Shown here one piece after another: positions 37,901 to 44,668 of a DNA stretch of 64,000 nucleotides. The stretch is taken from IMG/VR virus record IMGVR_UViG_3300028025_002503, positions 1 to 64,000 of that record. The stretch is one strand, 5' to 3'. This stretch comes from a virus. The position numbers and the translations under genes are program-made. Positions within the stretch are counted from its first letter, which is position 1. Every line of letters starts with the position of its first letter. The notes beneath the pieces are model-generated. The model was not told the DNA's origin. It worked only from the letters and a program-made list of their open reading frames with translations, and did no database searches.

Positions 37901-39729
37901 TCATGAACCAACCAATTGTTCGTGATTACCTAAGAGCAATAGAAAGTAATGGTTATTCATACATGTTCATTGATCGATTCTTTAATGAACAACAGGAGAT
38001 GTATAAACCAAGTGAAGAAATAACTATTACAGAACTGCCAAATGAGACAGCTCTTGGAAAGATGGTTGGTAAATCATGGGAAAACATGACACCAGTTGAG
38101 AAAGCACAACAACAATTTATTCTTCAAGAGTTTGTTAAATATGGTAAGCTTGCTGAACATTTGTTCCACGTAACACAGGGATCAAACTTTGACACAGCTG
38201 TAATGAATGATCCTTTCTTGGTGTTCAAGAAGATGATGCAATTGGTAAAAGCAAGGAAAACAATGATCTCTTCTGTAGATGATGTTTTAGATAACTCATT
38301 TGTAGGGGTTCTTAAAGATGCAATATTTGATGTAAGGGATGCATTCTCTACTATATTGATGTCAGATAAGAAGTCTGTAAGAAATGTTCTTGAAGCTTCT
38401 CTCCTTCCATTTATAGAATTGAATGATAAAGATTTTATCAAGGTGTCACAGAAAATGGTTAACGATCTGTTTGACTGGGCTGTACAAACTGATAGATCAT
38501 TTAATTCACAAGTTGAAGAAATTCTATTAGGTAAGGGTGATGTAAAAAGTGCATCAGCTCAAGTGATAGAATTTCAAAAGAAAGTACTTGCTGATAAGGA
38601 ACATCCTTTGTTTAACAACATGATTATCAACTCAATAAGAGAGAAACCAGGAGAGAAAAAAGGTGCTCCAAACAATCTGTTCATTGCAGGAAAGGGTAAC
38701 AAAGTGTATGATCAAAACTTAATGATATACAGCTTTAGAGAACTAAAGAAACATCTTGGAGCTGAGGGTAACGATCTGTATAAAAAACTTGTTAGACTTG
38801 CTGTAATACAGTCTGGATTAACGAATTCTCCAATAGCATTTACATCTCTTCTTCCATACGAAGATTTTAAAGAAGAATATAACGAAACTATATCTAAGTT
38901 AGATAATATGCCTAACTTAGCAGAGTTTTACAACCTTGATGTGTTCCAAAGAAACAACTGGAACAATAATTCAATAGTTGCTTCTGGAAAAGCTAAATGG
39001 AAAAAGAGTAAAAAGGGCAAGTGGTACTCTACACCAACTAGACCTTCAGAGATAACATTTGTTGATAAGAAGCTTAAGAATGCAATTGCTAAAGGTGTTA
39101 TTCCTCAATTGCTCAACTTCTCAACAATGTCTGCAGAAGGTAGATCTGAATTTATTACGTTCTCTTGGGAAAAAGGTAACTACACCAAGGAACAGAAAAA
39201 ACAAATGAGAAAGAAAGGTGACTACTCATACATAGAGAAAGGATTGTTTAAAAAGGTTTATAACTCAGACGGTACACCATTCATACAAACTTCTGAAAAC
39301 AAAGATGGTAGCATTTATGAAAGTTTTGTTTATAAAGCAATCAACGCCTGGGGGGATTCTTTCAGAGCTAACGAATTCTATCTAGATAGAGTGCCTTCCA
39401 AATTAGAAAATGGATTTATGAAAGTTGAGGCTAAGAATGAAACAATTACAATTCCTGGAACCAGTTCAACTTACCAAAAGCTAAGTAGTGCTGAAGTTAG
39501 TGATGATTTAATTGTTGATATATACAATGGTGGAGTGATAATTGAACAAGAAATTGCTCCTACAGTTGCAGAGTCTGAAAAGGCTATAAGCAACATAGAT
39601 ATGAACAGAAGAGTTATAAAACTGAAAGATGGTATAACTTATAGTTTTAATATGGTGAAAGCTCCTATGTTAAATACAATGGGATATAACGCTGAAGAAA
39701 TTAATGAAATTTTAAAATCAATCTGTTAA
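25984..39729 (+). CDS. giant virion RNA polymerase polyprotein (4581 residues)
   Basis: Predicted virion-packaged RNA polymerase of the crAss-like type, ejected with the DNA to transcribe early genes. The metal-binding motif is SGSDFDIDKLS, with aspartates 3646, 3648 and 3650, preceded by GFRIPTQKQNS (about 3605) and FGDSVVIPSELVQK, the same order as the region before the NADFDGD loop of cellular beta-prime subunits. Other parts, in order: alanine/glycine-rich hydrophobic segments (about 95-230), a coiled coil (about 940-1050), three proline/alanine/threonine-rich linkers (about 1713-1736, 1826-1843 and 1925-1949), and an AYHEVFEAVW segment at 2249-2258 like a degenerate zincin helix. It is about twice the size of the characterised Cellulophaga phage phi14:2 enzyme, so much of it is not polymerase core. 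No frameshift is visible. Confidence 0.8.
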   Translation: MPDQENLINRKGVALNLPKTPIVPFFPSAPAAEDGLPGMSVNDYFSAKLNAQKPAIEDIPVSSFYIGDRYPETRPGTDYEEMAGQQQSSLDKLANGTVKMLGSATTSFASGTVGLLYGTLASVFEQRLASLIDNDVTRQMDNMSKKLEDVLPNYYTKAETNAEWYSPNNVLTANFWSDKIIKNLGFSLGAIAGGAAWSSVFKSIGLTNALVKAGAGMEAATAVEAAMTQSPNLQKYNAIESALGSLSQKYIRTPASSLLKNSDRILTSAMGTFGEASIEGLQNLNEFRNKAINEYRDLYGKTPEGKDLEDINKFADKIGMYTWGFNTMLLTGTNYIQLPKILGSSRRADKAMINEIGQEAIGGDFTKTVARTRFGKLVDGARGVGSLIFAPSEAFEEGAQFAVQTGVDNYFERAYKNKEGVKSFFQSMNEVGKNVFGEGVEETLGTKEGLENILIGGLSGGLQQSGIVGTYTDEETGKTGIGFGKSGTLGEQGLFGLGGEKGKNTDLAVVALNKTKLPQLFKDGAKYFGIGMGSQQMRQDAIANNDKLSEKDYEADYMFSYLMPRVKYGKLASVDGELAAYESQAMTVDGFNELKTSGIVNKEESREQFLERINHVRETAKDMDRLYSTIRDKYETVYDDDNKRKYSDAVLDKLVYAASKIKNYDSRIPSLNEKLVISGVDAQSIIDDVVKTGNLSEESVKDVADQINKLNGTDDQIEDSVQNVKDLAELALRRKKFIDDYNAIKANPKNFEDVPDVPKAPEGAEVSEKRTIKLKTKIGEKDFEIGTEYFLGKRIYKTKEGYEVYRFPKLTILGENEDGTIKIKDSDGGVRDVSKAVLAEYRLHKVSDVATNENANFYLRNMNNIVYWNRGKDKGGEVPGRLVYDDNGKLYFVYKNKKGEIKETEVGLDSFKPKKGYLNGVFRFGQTLTKEDIADIEKREASGKTKEDVESRRANRLKILSDLFDEVSDKLTSTNNLIQQKYAQFEKIVNDLTKLQEKIKVGELTKTNTFKKTTNNTIKAANKLSRMQEDLRLEIEKLEAEKEQLEINQAYIFDLSEGLDELPSDSREFLKELQNEKDAITDLVVESGLAINSLSKLLDNVEGALKTAVDFALDLIRKFEAKYPNLPYTPLGLREFLNKDLEFKGVYPDYQSYLQANPNLLADLTEFERDIAEIDDLDVVPNERSVAELKSEIEKLYEQISEAEKQLRAKSLVLDRFSDIAAAYKKQQEEEKAFAKDNKLREEFIGTNTDDVETLIAEDLQNYEAAAKKGDYGVVGGTMPIDDGKAHQKRANNFGFRLPKIDPNGDEIFGIVVTQKTEDKLGLKGLMNHLYPTDPGTVIALVMVRKDEYGTYSLVDEFGEVIPAGSDMINNAIYQVFPEKKLTATYNGKVESMFRDATSETRQPIIKALTEQYSAWRDARLAETTLGKPRSVGASFGVPEYVKQLKPDGTEGPIDYAARTSATESGLISEADLSNGRVLLFSTTNDAVANGSVVFNTPLGRVFLKVPGGLVKLFNRRFNKKEATTLFDVIYQATKNAVEDKTLKTERTQLLFNWLKSVTYWGIAKNTQTKVRKDKAGYNNIWFEDVADDKGATTTRLFISGKGKSYAFTPSSLEANRDEIISLLQNLYFNANATMSNKDAYNKKYKEITGIDKDGNPQFTTWDNYQTFLLSSKGRKKDEVPFTTVLKPQTDPDAVNRKDIYFKIRDIADDYVIPEPVPVVTQSPVAPASTVTPGAPSADNLAKIAKLKEVKELIANTDDINFKMDEIFAVVDEAAYEAWMPGAVEANIAEIRPLIADANDELDAANISGKYLIPKFIDAEIAKLEKAPAAPAASTTTTTATTPGVYILDGVQKNTYYLKDGKGAIYFTADIKKYNPADGTMPLSFEAADEATAQWLTDTFKTEAVIKQKVAGSIMLALKPQIDAYVAPVAPAEVPFVPMQTAPVVTDTKDDVKRRRQEDNNSPARQSVKYKLQNKIAGIDNPSLGNEVVNLSEAIKIAGFKISTPIKITEGEITHVVFDQEESMFRFTYKGKQFAAFYTANARGNVRWEVTKINDQTGTYQVVNIDELKNIIEKYGSQRDLLLSLGAKNLVEDIENFEKVEYSTEDKSSGNGIIPLENTVSAEQVRLAKKYGVTYTLEDFLKQYDAELAALEGAKPTVDTSAPFDSDGWDDEPIVRPDDRAHRIMLANQINNYISEDWNKLEAWLKANFFNIPFYRLKNVIQATNGRQAWGMFHKGAVYVYENAEVGTAYHEVFEAVWKMFTDPKEQKAILDEFKKRRGTFVDRETQKTVNYKDATPYQIKEQLAEEFRDFVLTNKNVGKPTYGKSLISRMFTELVNFIRELFYGPKAQTNTANLFAKIGNGYYKNYVPYESSLGFAQNGIIDIDQAEGDESSEFRLDNIPAVQQHEIIQNMTYSTLSTLSRTNKDLFSTGSLNKAELYDRLKKETKQLIRWQGSQIEQNIKDGLINASALPKAQADINALRFLYTNVEADWAAIIEKHQEHLKTFSVEFDENDQIEIKDEDKGKDTPYGDSRKIDGFRKANSAIKLIIGTLPVMEMTAEGPRIKRTSIGGAMLLPSDKVFITVMSKLHDAVNIDDMLNKLRILAEGNPDYRSLYERIARRPFDQPGIDYSQMQNDYDLQLITSFWRTFKKQNADVRIVFVLPSGDVVIGDSTLASAAKQARVEMTNSMVKSIKANPIYLKYDEKAKLYQPQDAINQVKLNPAVLSTYTKFLANIGIEFDPARVAKMTDKQQLAFRDAVQGIRTSLIEATNVGSLNSKSLSIDGQLLNLGAIKAVLENPEFESTYFNLNGERAQTFIGTNAVSDLYDVLFKIRSINELKTNTSYLQYKYLTTDSFAKGSNLLNRMFNLNDPRGSRRDETQDLLKTAYVDGTVNEENGKKKESSKLTLKERIIQEMNLNLDGYYMHLVPGDASIEWMSKLGNAISEDMLAGDNYEDVYEIFKEYFMSEVELSRENRPIVQDEGKTRNSRDLRFFKSILDNDKLHKSIIAKTNDSLTPAEVYKKYKPDIERAVKAFIEAETKKTETNLRQYGIIFETEEGTSVENLAFSKEETISQEDLMRNLKALTINYMISNIELHKLVYSDPYQYKDELKRIKNFLSPRTPLIADSQAINEALDNTYNKDFQDKDDIGRTDFVRDYFRSITLADVVAVSDLPGYVPYKDTDGGGLITFKANRNFRLRAGQWNSDEEKQYKFDVKFEKLVKSGASKEEIKKFLKGNPGIMSAYTPLKPIVSGNKRNGRTYNDILLDKFALVPQSFRILYEINPESNALKLYNKMQEEDIDYAVFASGRKVGAEKIHSVYNGDKFNDAPFETPNEKLTPDQPQGVTFVPYSIVSVQAEVPSKEAAYVTQGSQITKLATMDFMEAGVPIDFEPTLDFDDRFIKWMGLSEDEKMKSELYKEIKNNQSLLQAKIEEGFNTLIKDLGIKQTETTVVDPETNEKKVVKSFVIEDKDKLSNTLKEEVLKREVNDNIIEAFNGFKKGDIVLEATPAYQQIKNVLYSIADKRVISPKISGGQKVQIPSSFLESNRIFKTEKGGYQSDFLKFYEKDGERVCEIMVGRWFKSNLSDEALLKYLNTDEGKKILSGIGFRIPTQKQNSIDSFVIKGFLPAEFGDSVVIPSELVQKSGSDFDIDKLSLYFKNIFKDSKGNINLVERKGSREETIAYYSKVFDEILEGSKIKKAELFEAIDIINYGLEDPKKLEEKYGDILNSMLEDYAEYEDLSGALMRELEKLGDANLQAELREKYATQMYKKALENEYIQSLQNLVSHPANFDNLIKPNSAEQLQDLAKDVNEKLGRPETDYSSPGNMLSRTFMTDLRQAFVSGKYAIGIAATAQTLQAQFQRFSGYVDYDKLEGVTEADKKWLGDGKVKFAEFNTVNVPGKGVMPSLSMINNAERSEKYPKGQTITDIIAQFIDGYVDIAKGPWIMQLGATPNVASTWLFLAKIGVPIKTVAYFMNQPIVRDYLRAIESNGYSYMFIDRFFNEQQEMYKPSEEITITELPNETALGKMVGKSWENMTPVEKAQQQFILQEFVKYGKLAEHLFHVTQGSNFDTAVMNDPFLVFKKMMQLVKARKTMISSVDDVLDNSFVGVLKDAIFDVRDAFSTILMSDKKSVRNVLEASLLPFIELNDKDFIKVSQKMVNDLFDWAVQTDRSFNSQVEEILLGKGDVKSASAQVIEFQKKVLADKEHPLFNNMIINSIREKPGEKKGAPNNLFIAGKGNKVYDQNLMIYSFRELKKHLGAEGNDLYKKLVRLAVIQSGLTNSPIAFTSLLPYEDFKEEYNETISKLDNMPNLAEFYNLDVFQRNNWNNNSIVASGKAKWKKSKKGKWYSTPTRPSEITFVDKKLKNAIAKGVIPQLLNFSTMSAEGRSEFITFSWEKGNYTKEQKKQMRKKGDYSYIEKGLFKKVYNSDGTPFIQTSENKDGSIYESFVYKAINAWGDSFRANEFYLDRVPSKLENGFMKVEAKNETITIPGTSSTYQKLSSAEVSDDLIVDIYNGGVIIEQEIAPTVAESEKAISNIDMNRRVIKLKDGITYSFNMVKAPMLNTMGYNAEEINEILKSIC

Positions 39730-39730
39730 T

Positions 39731-42700
39731 ATGGCAACTTGTCCTAATAAAAATCTAGATTCTTGGAAACGTCTTGTAGCTGCTAGAGAAAACGTTGCAT
39801 ACTACCTGTGGGACTTGTATGAAGGAAATGTTCCTGAGAACGAGATGCAAGCTGTTCTTCTTCAAACAGATGACATGCCTGCATCCAAAGCGTCTAAAGA
39901 AACACTTGAGAAAGTTGAGAAGGTGGCTAAAGACATGGGTGTTAGCATTATGGAACTGTCTGCCTATCTTAAAGGTAATCCTAATGTAGATGCCAAGGGT
40001 GTTTCTGGTCTTGCTGATCTTGTTAAAGGTGTAATAGCCATTGCTCAAGGAAGAGAAAATGTGGCAACTACAGAGGAGCTTGTTCACATAGCAACAGCTA
40101 TTCTTGAACAAACCAACCCTGAATTGATTACAGCTCTCATATCTAGAATAGGAGAATATAAGATTTACAAACAAACATTAGAAACTTATGGTAAGAAAAA
40201 AGCTTACCAACTACCTAATGGTAAACCAGACATTCGTAAAATAAAGAAAGAAGCTGTAGATAAACTCATAGCTGAATATATTGTTCTCAACAGTGAGGGA
40301 TCTACAGAATTTCCTGAGCTTAGAGATAAAGAGAAAAGGAATGTCGTACAGAGAATGTGGGACACCATTCTAGAAGCAATCAGAAACCTATATGGAAAAA
40401 CTAAGGTGGATCTTTTCCAAGAAACTGCTGCTAAAATATTAGAAGGTGGTGTGGCTGGTACAGTTGCTGATATTGTAAACGATGGTATATTCTTTCAAAT
40501 AGAAAAGAATGAGCTTGTTGATAAAGTGTTTAGCACTATTAATATGGAAGCTAGTAAGATAGTGGGACCTGTTCCTGCTACATACGATGCTTCTGGTAAG
40601 TTGATAAAGAAAAGACATTATCTATACGATGGTAAAGAAGTTGATACCACTGTAACTGAAATGCTTGATAGAGATGAGAACATGCCTGAGCGTTCTGAGT
40701 TCAATAAAGTTGAAGATGAACAGAAGAGACTTTGGGGAACTGAAGGACATGACTTTATAGATAGGTTTATTTCTGTTAACTTGATAGATAAAGATGGTTA
40801 CAAAAGAGCCAACTTTGATAAAGTTGATATTGAAACAAAACTTGATGGTGCAATTAAAGAAAGATTACAAAACTTTGCCATAGAACTTATAAACTCTTAC
40901 CCAGAAGGAACACGTTTCTTATTGGAGAAAAGAGCTGTTAATATGAAGGGTAAAGAAACAATAGCTTCTACAATTGACTTTATTGCAATTCAACCTATTG
41001 TTAAGAAAAATGGTGAGAAGGATGTTAAGGTGGATGTTCTTGACTGGAAGTTTGTAAACTTAGATAAAAGAAAAACAGGAGATATTCCTTGGTATAAAAT
41101 AGGAAAGTGGAGAGGTCAAATGAGTGAGTATGTCAAAATGATGTACAACTATGGAGTTAAGGCTAATCAGCTTGGTAAAACAAGGATGATTCCATTTGTT
41201 TCAAATTATAGCTACTCTGTAGCAGGAGATAAGAAGAGCCCATTAAAGCTAACATCTTTAGAAATAGGTAAGGTGGATAATGCTAAAGAAACCACTCTCT
41301 ATTTATTACAGGTTCCTCTTGCATCAGAAACAACCGACAATTCACAAATTGATGAACTTCTTAAATCATTAGATCAACAATACGATAAGCTCTATCGTAA
41401 ATCAGCTTCTCCAGAAGAAAAGTTTGCAAAGAATATACAACTAGAGGAACTATCAAAAGCAATTCGTCATCTGCATATAAAACTTGACTTTGAACCACTT
41501 GTAGGTGTTGGTACAACATTCTTAAACAATGCTGCGAAAGCATTTAAAGGTTTTGATAATATTGATTATACAAAACTTACAAAAGAAGATATTAGAATCA
41601 AGTTACAAGATTTGATGGAGTATAAAAAGAGTGCTCTTAAATTCTCTCAACTAGACGATGTATTCTTAACCAAGTTCCCAACTAAAAATCTCAGTGCAGA
41701 AGATAAGAAAACTCTTGCTTCTCTTGAGCACATTGCTTCTTCTACAGGAAGGATGTTGGACAAGATAAAAGAGATTGAGAATCAATTTGCTGTACAGACA
41801 GCTCTCAAAGAAGAATTTACAACAGTAGAAGCTGAAAAAGAAGAGAATAAAGAACTTGGACAAAGTGTTCTTACACCAGAGAAAGCAATAGACACTCTAT
41901 CAAAAACTTTCCTAGAAGCATCCAAACTTGGTTCAAAGATTATCAATCTTGCAGCAAACTTAATAATGAACGCAGCAAGTCTTGTTAATCTAAAAGCAAA
42001 TGAGAAAATTGATGAATATAGTAAACTACTTTTACCATTAGAAAGAGAAGCAAAGGCTATGGGTAAGAGTGCTTTTGACATGATTGGTAAAGTGGAAGGT
42101 GGTAAACTTGAACTTATTAATAAGGTTGATAAAAAGTTTGAAGATGCTTTTGAAGAAGCAAAGAGAGAGGGTGATAAACAGTTTATTCTAGACAATCTAT
42201 ATGTTGATGAATATATGAAACTTGCTGAAGCCGCTATTCAAAGAGGTGAGGAAGAGATCAACAACACAGTGTTTTCAACAGATGAAGATGAGAACTTCTT
42301 AAGAAGAGAGAATAGGGTAAGGAAACTAAAAGATGAATTAGATATAACTAGAGATACATTCAATGGTTATTCTGGATATCAGTTTAATTATTTGTTCGGT
42401 AAGACAATGAACGAAGAAAAAAACCTTTCTCCAGAGTACAAGAACATGGTTCATAGTGATGCTGCTTTTAAAATGTGGCAATTCATGACTTCATTGAACC
42501 AGAAAGCAATTGATATGGGCTACATTGGAAATAGGGGAATATCATTTTTCCCTCTTATGGAAGCTTCGTTGTTGCAAAAAGTTTCTAATTCAGGAGATGT
42601 TTTAAAAGAAAGTAAAGACTTCTTTGGAGATATGTTCACTACAAAAGTGGATGAAGAACAGAAGTTCTCAAAGCTTGATCCTGAAACAAACCAGATAAGA

Positions 42701-44527
42701 AAGAAGATACCTACGTATTTTACAAGAACAAATAAAGAAGTTAATCAGCTATCTAAAGACATGGCTAAGATTGGTCCTCTTTGGATTAAAGCTCTTATGC
42801 AATACGAGAGTGCTAAAGATCTTGAGTTTACACTTCTTACATTACACTCTGTAGAAAAGAATAAAGGTACAGTTATAGTAGATGAGAATGGAAGAATTGT
42901 ATGGGAAAATGGTGCGCCTAAAGTTGATAAGTCTGGAAGTAAAAATGCTGATCAACTTCAAATCATTATTGATGATGCCATTTACCAACTTGGTGAAAAT
43001 CTAGATAGCTTTGGTAATGTAAACATAGGTAAAATATCAGAAAAGTTTGGTAAAGATGATGAGGCAAAAGAGAATAAGAAAATGTCCATCAAGAAAGGAT
43101 TGGAAAGTTCTAATAAACTTGTACAATCACTAGCTGTAGGTTTAAGTCCTTTAGTTTCTATTGCCAACTATTTTGGATATAACTTTCAAGCATTCATCAC
43201 TGCTGGAAGAATGATAACTTATGGAGAGTTTGTAAAGAACAATGCAAGTGTCACAACTGGTATAGGAATGACAACTTTGGATCTTGGACTACTTGATCTT
43301 ATTGTTCCACTGAATGAAGATATCTCCAAAGAAAAAATGAGAGAAATTGCTCTTAAACAGGGATATATGAACTTCCTAAGCACTTGGACATTTACTGATG
43401 TTATGATGGTGACTAACTCATTCCCTGAGAAAAGATTACAACTTGCTACAGCTAAAACATTGAATGAAAACTCAATGGTTGTAGATGGTAAGATTGTAAA
43501 CATTAGACAATACGTTACAGCTCAAGATAGAGCTAGGTATAAAACAATGGCTGAGGGAGAAAGAAGAGCATTTGAAAAAACATATGAAGAACGAGTTGCT
43601 AAACTCAAAGAAGAAAAAGCCCTTGACAAGATAGCAAAGATTGAGAATGACAGAGTGGTCATCCCTGGTGTATCTATAGAAGAACTTGCAAAATATAGAA
43701 CATCAGTTGTTGAATATGTCAGGACTCTGAATGGTCAAATGAGTGCTGATAACAAAGCTGACTATAGAAGAGATACAATATTTAGGTCATTCATGATGTT
43801 TAAGAACTGGATACCTAAACTAGTAAGTCAGCGTACATCTGATATTAAGAAGAACAAAGAACTTAACCAATGGGAATATGGTAGAGGTAGATTGTTCTTA
43901 AAAACATGGTCTCATCTTGGAGCTACCAATATATTTAAAATGAGACAGATTATTCAGGGAACTGATGAAGGTCTTGCTATTTTAGATGAAATGCTAGAAA
44001 GAAAGAAAGAAGACTACTATAGAAAGACTGGAAAAGTTTTAGAGATTACCCAAGAGGAATTCTATGATCTTGTTAGATCAGAACTATCAAATCAATTTAA
44101 AGAACTAGCTGTTTTACTTGGTACATTAGCTGTAATGATTGGTGCAAAACTTGCAATACCACCAGAAGAAGAAGAGGATCCAGCAACCAGAAACAGATAT
44201 AAGTATATTCTAAAAGGAATTAACAAAGTGACAGATGAGATTGGGTTCTACTATAATCCCCTATCTACAGAAGCAATGACTAGAGGTAGTATCATTCCTG
44301 CTCTTGGATTGTTGAGTAAATCTGAAAAGATTATAGAGCATGTATTCAGAGAAGGAATTGGAATGGCAACTGATAATCAAAAGACTATAGATAAAGCTCA
44401 TCCAACAAAATACTTCCTTAACATTATTCCTGGAGCATATCAATTCCAAAGAGATGTACTTCCACTAATTAACCCTGAACTTGCCAGAGAAATGGGAATA
44501 GTAGTGAGTGTTGAGTCTAGAAGATAG
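39731..44527 (+). CDS. large ejected protein with PD-(D/E)XK (RecB-like) nuclease domain
   Basis: A 1598-residue protein starting one base after the polymerase stop. Residues about 330-470 show a RecB/Cas4-like nuclease core: GTEGHDFIDRF, then E399 in LLEKRAV, D416 in STIDFIAI, D438-x-K440 in VLDWKF, and Q463/Y467 in KWRGQMSEY. All expected catalytic positions are filled. Near residue 115 TTEELVHIATAIL resembles the active-site helix of zincin proteases but lacks a full HExxH. A helical middle with coiled coils follows, and a hydrophobic segment (LAVLLGTLAVMIGAKLAI, about 1462-1480) precedes the C-terminus. It is probably a virion protein acting on host or phage DNA after ejection; that role is inferred from context. 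Confidence 0.7.
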   Translation: MATCPNKNLDSWKRLVAARENVAYYLWDLYEGNVPENEMQAVLLQTDDMPASKASKETLEKVEKVAKDMGVSIMELSAYLKGNPNVDAKGVSGLADLVKGVIAIAQGRENVATTEELVHIATAILEQTNPELITALISRIGEYKIYKQTLETYGKKKAYQLPNGKPDIRKIKKEAVDKLIAEYIVLNSEGSTEFPELRDKEKRNVVQRMWDTILEAIRNLYGKTKVDLFQETAAKILEGGVAGTVADIVNDGIFFQIEKNELVDKVFSTINMEASKIVGPVPATYDASGKLIKKRHYLYDGKEVDTTVTEMLDRDENMPERSEFNKVEDEQKRLWGTEGHDFIDRFISVNLIDKDGYKRANFDKVDIETKLDGAIKERLQNFAIELINSYPEGTRFLLEKRAVNMKGKETIASTIDFIAIQPIVKKNGEKDVKVDVLDWKFVNLDKRKTGDIPWYKIGKWRGQMSEYVKMMYNYGVKANQLGKTRMIPFVSNYSYSVAGDKKSPLKLTSLEIGKVDNAKETTLYLLQVPLASETTDNSQIDELLKSLDQQYDKLYRKSASPEEKFAKNIQLEELSKAIRHLHIKLDFEPLVGVGTTFLNNAAKAFKGFDNIDYTKLTKEDIRIKLQDLMEYKKSALKFSQLDDVFLTKFPTKNLSAEDKKTLASLEHIASSTGRMLDKIKEIENQFAVQTALKEEFTTVEAEKEENKELGQSVLTPEKAIDTLSKTFLEASKLGSKIINLAANLIMNAASLVNLKANEKIDEYSKLLLPLEREAKAMGKSAFDMIGKVEGGKLELINKVDKKFEDAFEEAKREGDKQFILDNLYVDEYMKLAEAAIQRGEEEINNTVFSTDEDENFLRRENRVRKLKDELDITRDTFNGYSGYQFNYLFGKTMNEEKNLSPEYKNMVHSDAAFKMWQFMTSLNQKAIDMGYIGNRGISFFPLMEASLLQKVSNSGDVLKESKDFFGDMFTTKVDEEQKFSKLDPETNQIRKKIPTYFTRTNKEVNQLSKDMAKIGPLWIKALMQYESAKDLEFTLLTLHSVEKNKGTVIVDENGRIVWENGAPKVDKSGSKNADQLQIIIDDAIYQLGENLDSFGNVNIGKISEKFGKDDEAKENKKMSIKKGLESSNKLVQSLAVGLSPLVSIANYFGYNFQAFITAGRMITYGEFVKNNASVTTGIGMTTLDLGLLDLIVPLNEDISKEKMREIALKQGYMNFLSTWTFTDVMMVTNSFPEKRLQLATAKTLNENSMVVDGKIVNIRQYVTAQDRARYKTMAEGERRAFEKTYEERVAKLKEEKALDKIAKIENDRVVIPGVSIEELAKYRTSVVEYVRTLNGQMSADNKADYRRDTIFRSFMMFKNWIPKLVSQRTSDIKKNKELNQWEYGRGRLFLKTWSHLGATNIFKMRQIIQGTDEGLAILDEMLERKKEDYYRKTGKVLEITQEEFYDLVRSELSNQFKELAVLLGTLAVMIGAKLAIPPEEEEDPATRNRYKYILKGINKVTDEIGFYYNPLSTEAMTRGSIIPALGLLSKSEKIIEHVFREGIGMATDNQKTIDKAHPTKYFLNIIPGAYQFQRDVLPLINPELAREMGIVVSVESRR

Positions 44528-44564
44528 CAATATATGATAGCTATATTATGCCAATTAAATTTAT

Positions 44565-44630
44565 ACAGGACATTGTAGATGCTGGAGATTGACTAAATTT
44601 GCCCAATCTCTCTCGTGTAGAATGTCCTGT
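44565..44630 (+). other. long two-tier intergenic hairpin
   Basis: In the 141-base gap after the polymerase/nuclease operon, ACAGGACATT (44565-44574) pairs perfectly with AATGTCCTGT (44621-44630). Inside, GAGATTG (44585-44591) pairs with CAATCTC (44604-44610). No T-run follows. It probably shapes the mRNA boundary between the ejected-protein genes and the tail fibre gene. Confidence 0.65.
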
Positions 44631-44668
44631 TCTACGTAACTAATTCTAATCATTTATATACATATAAT

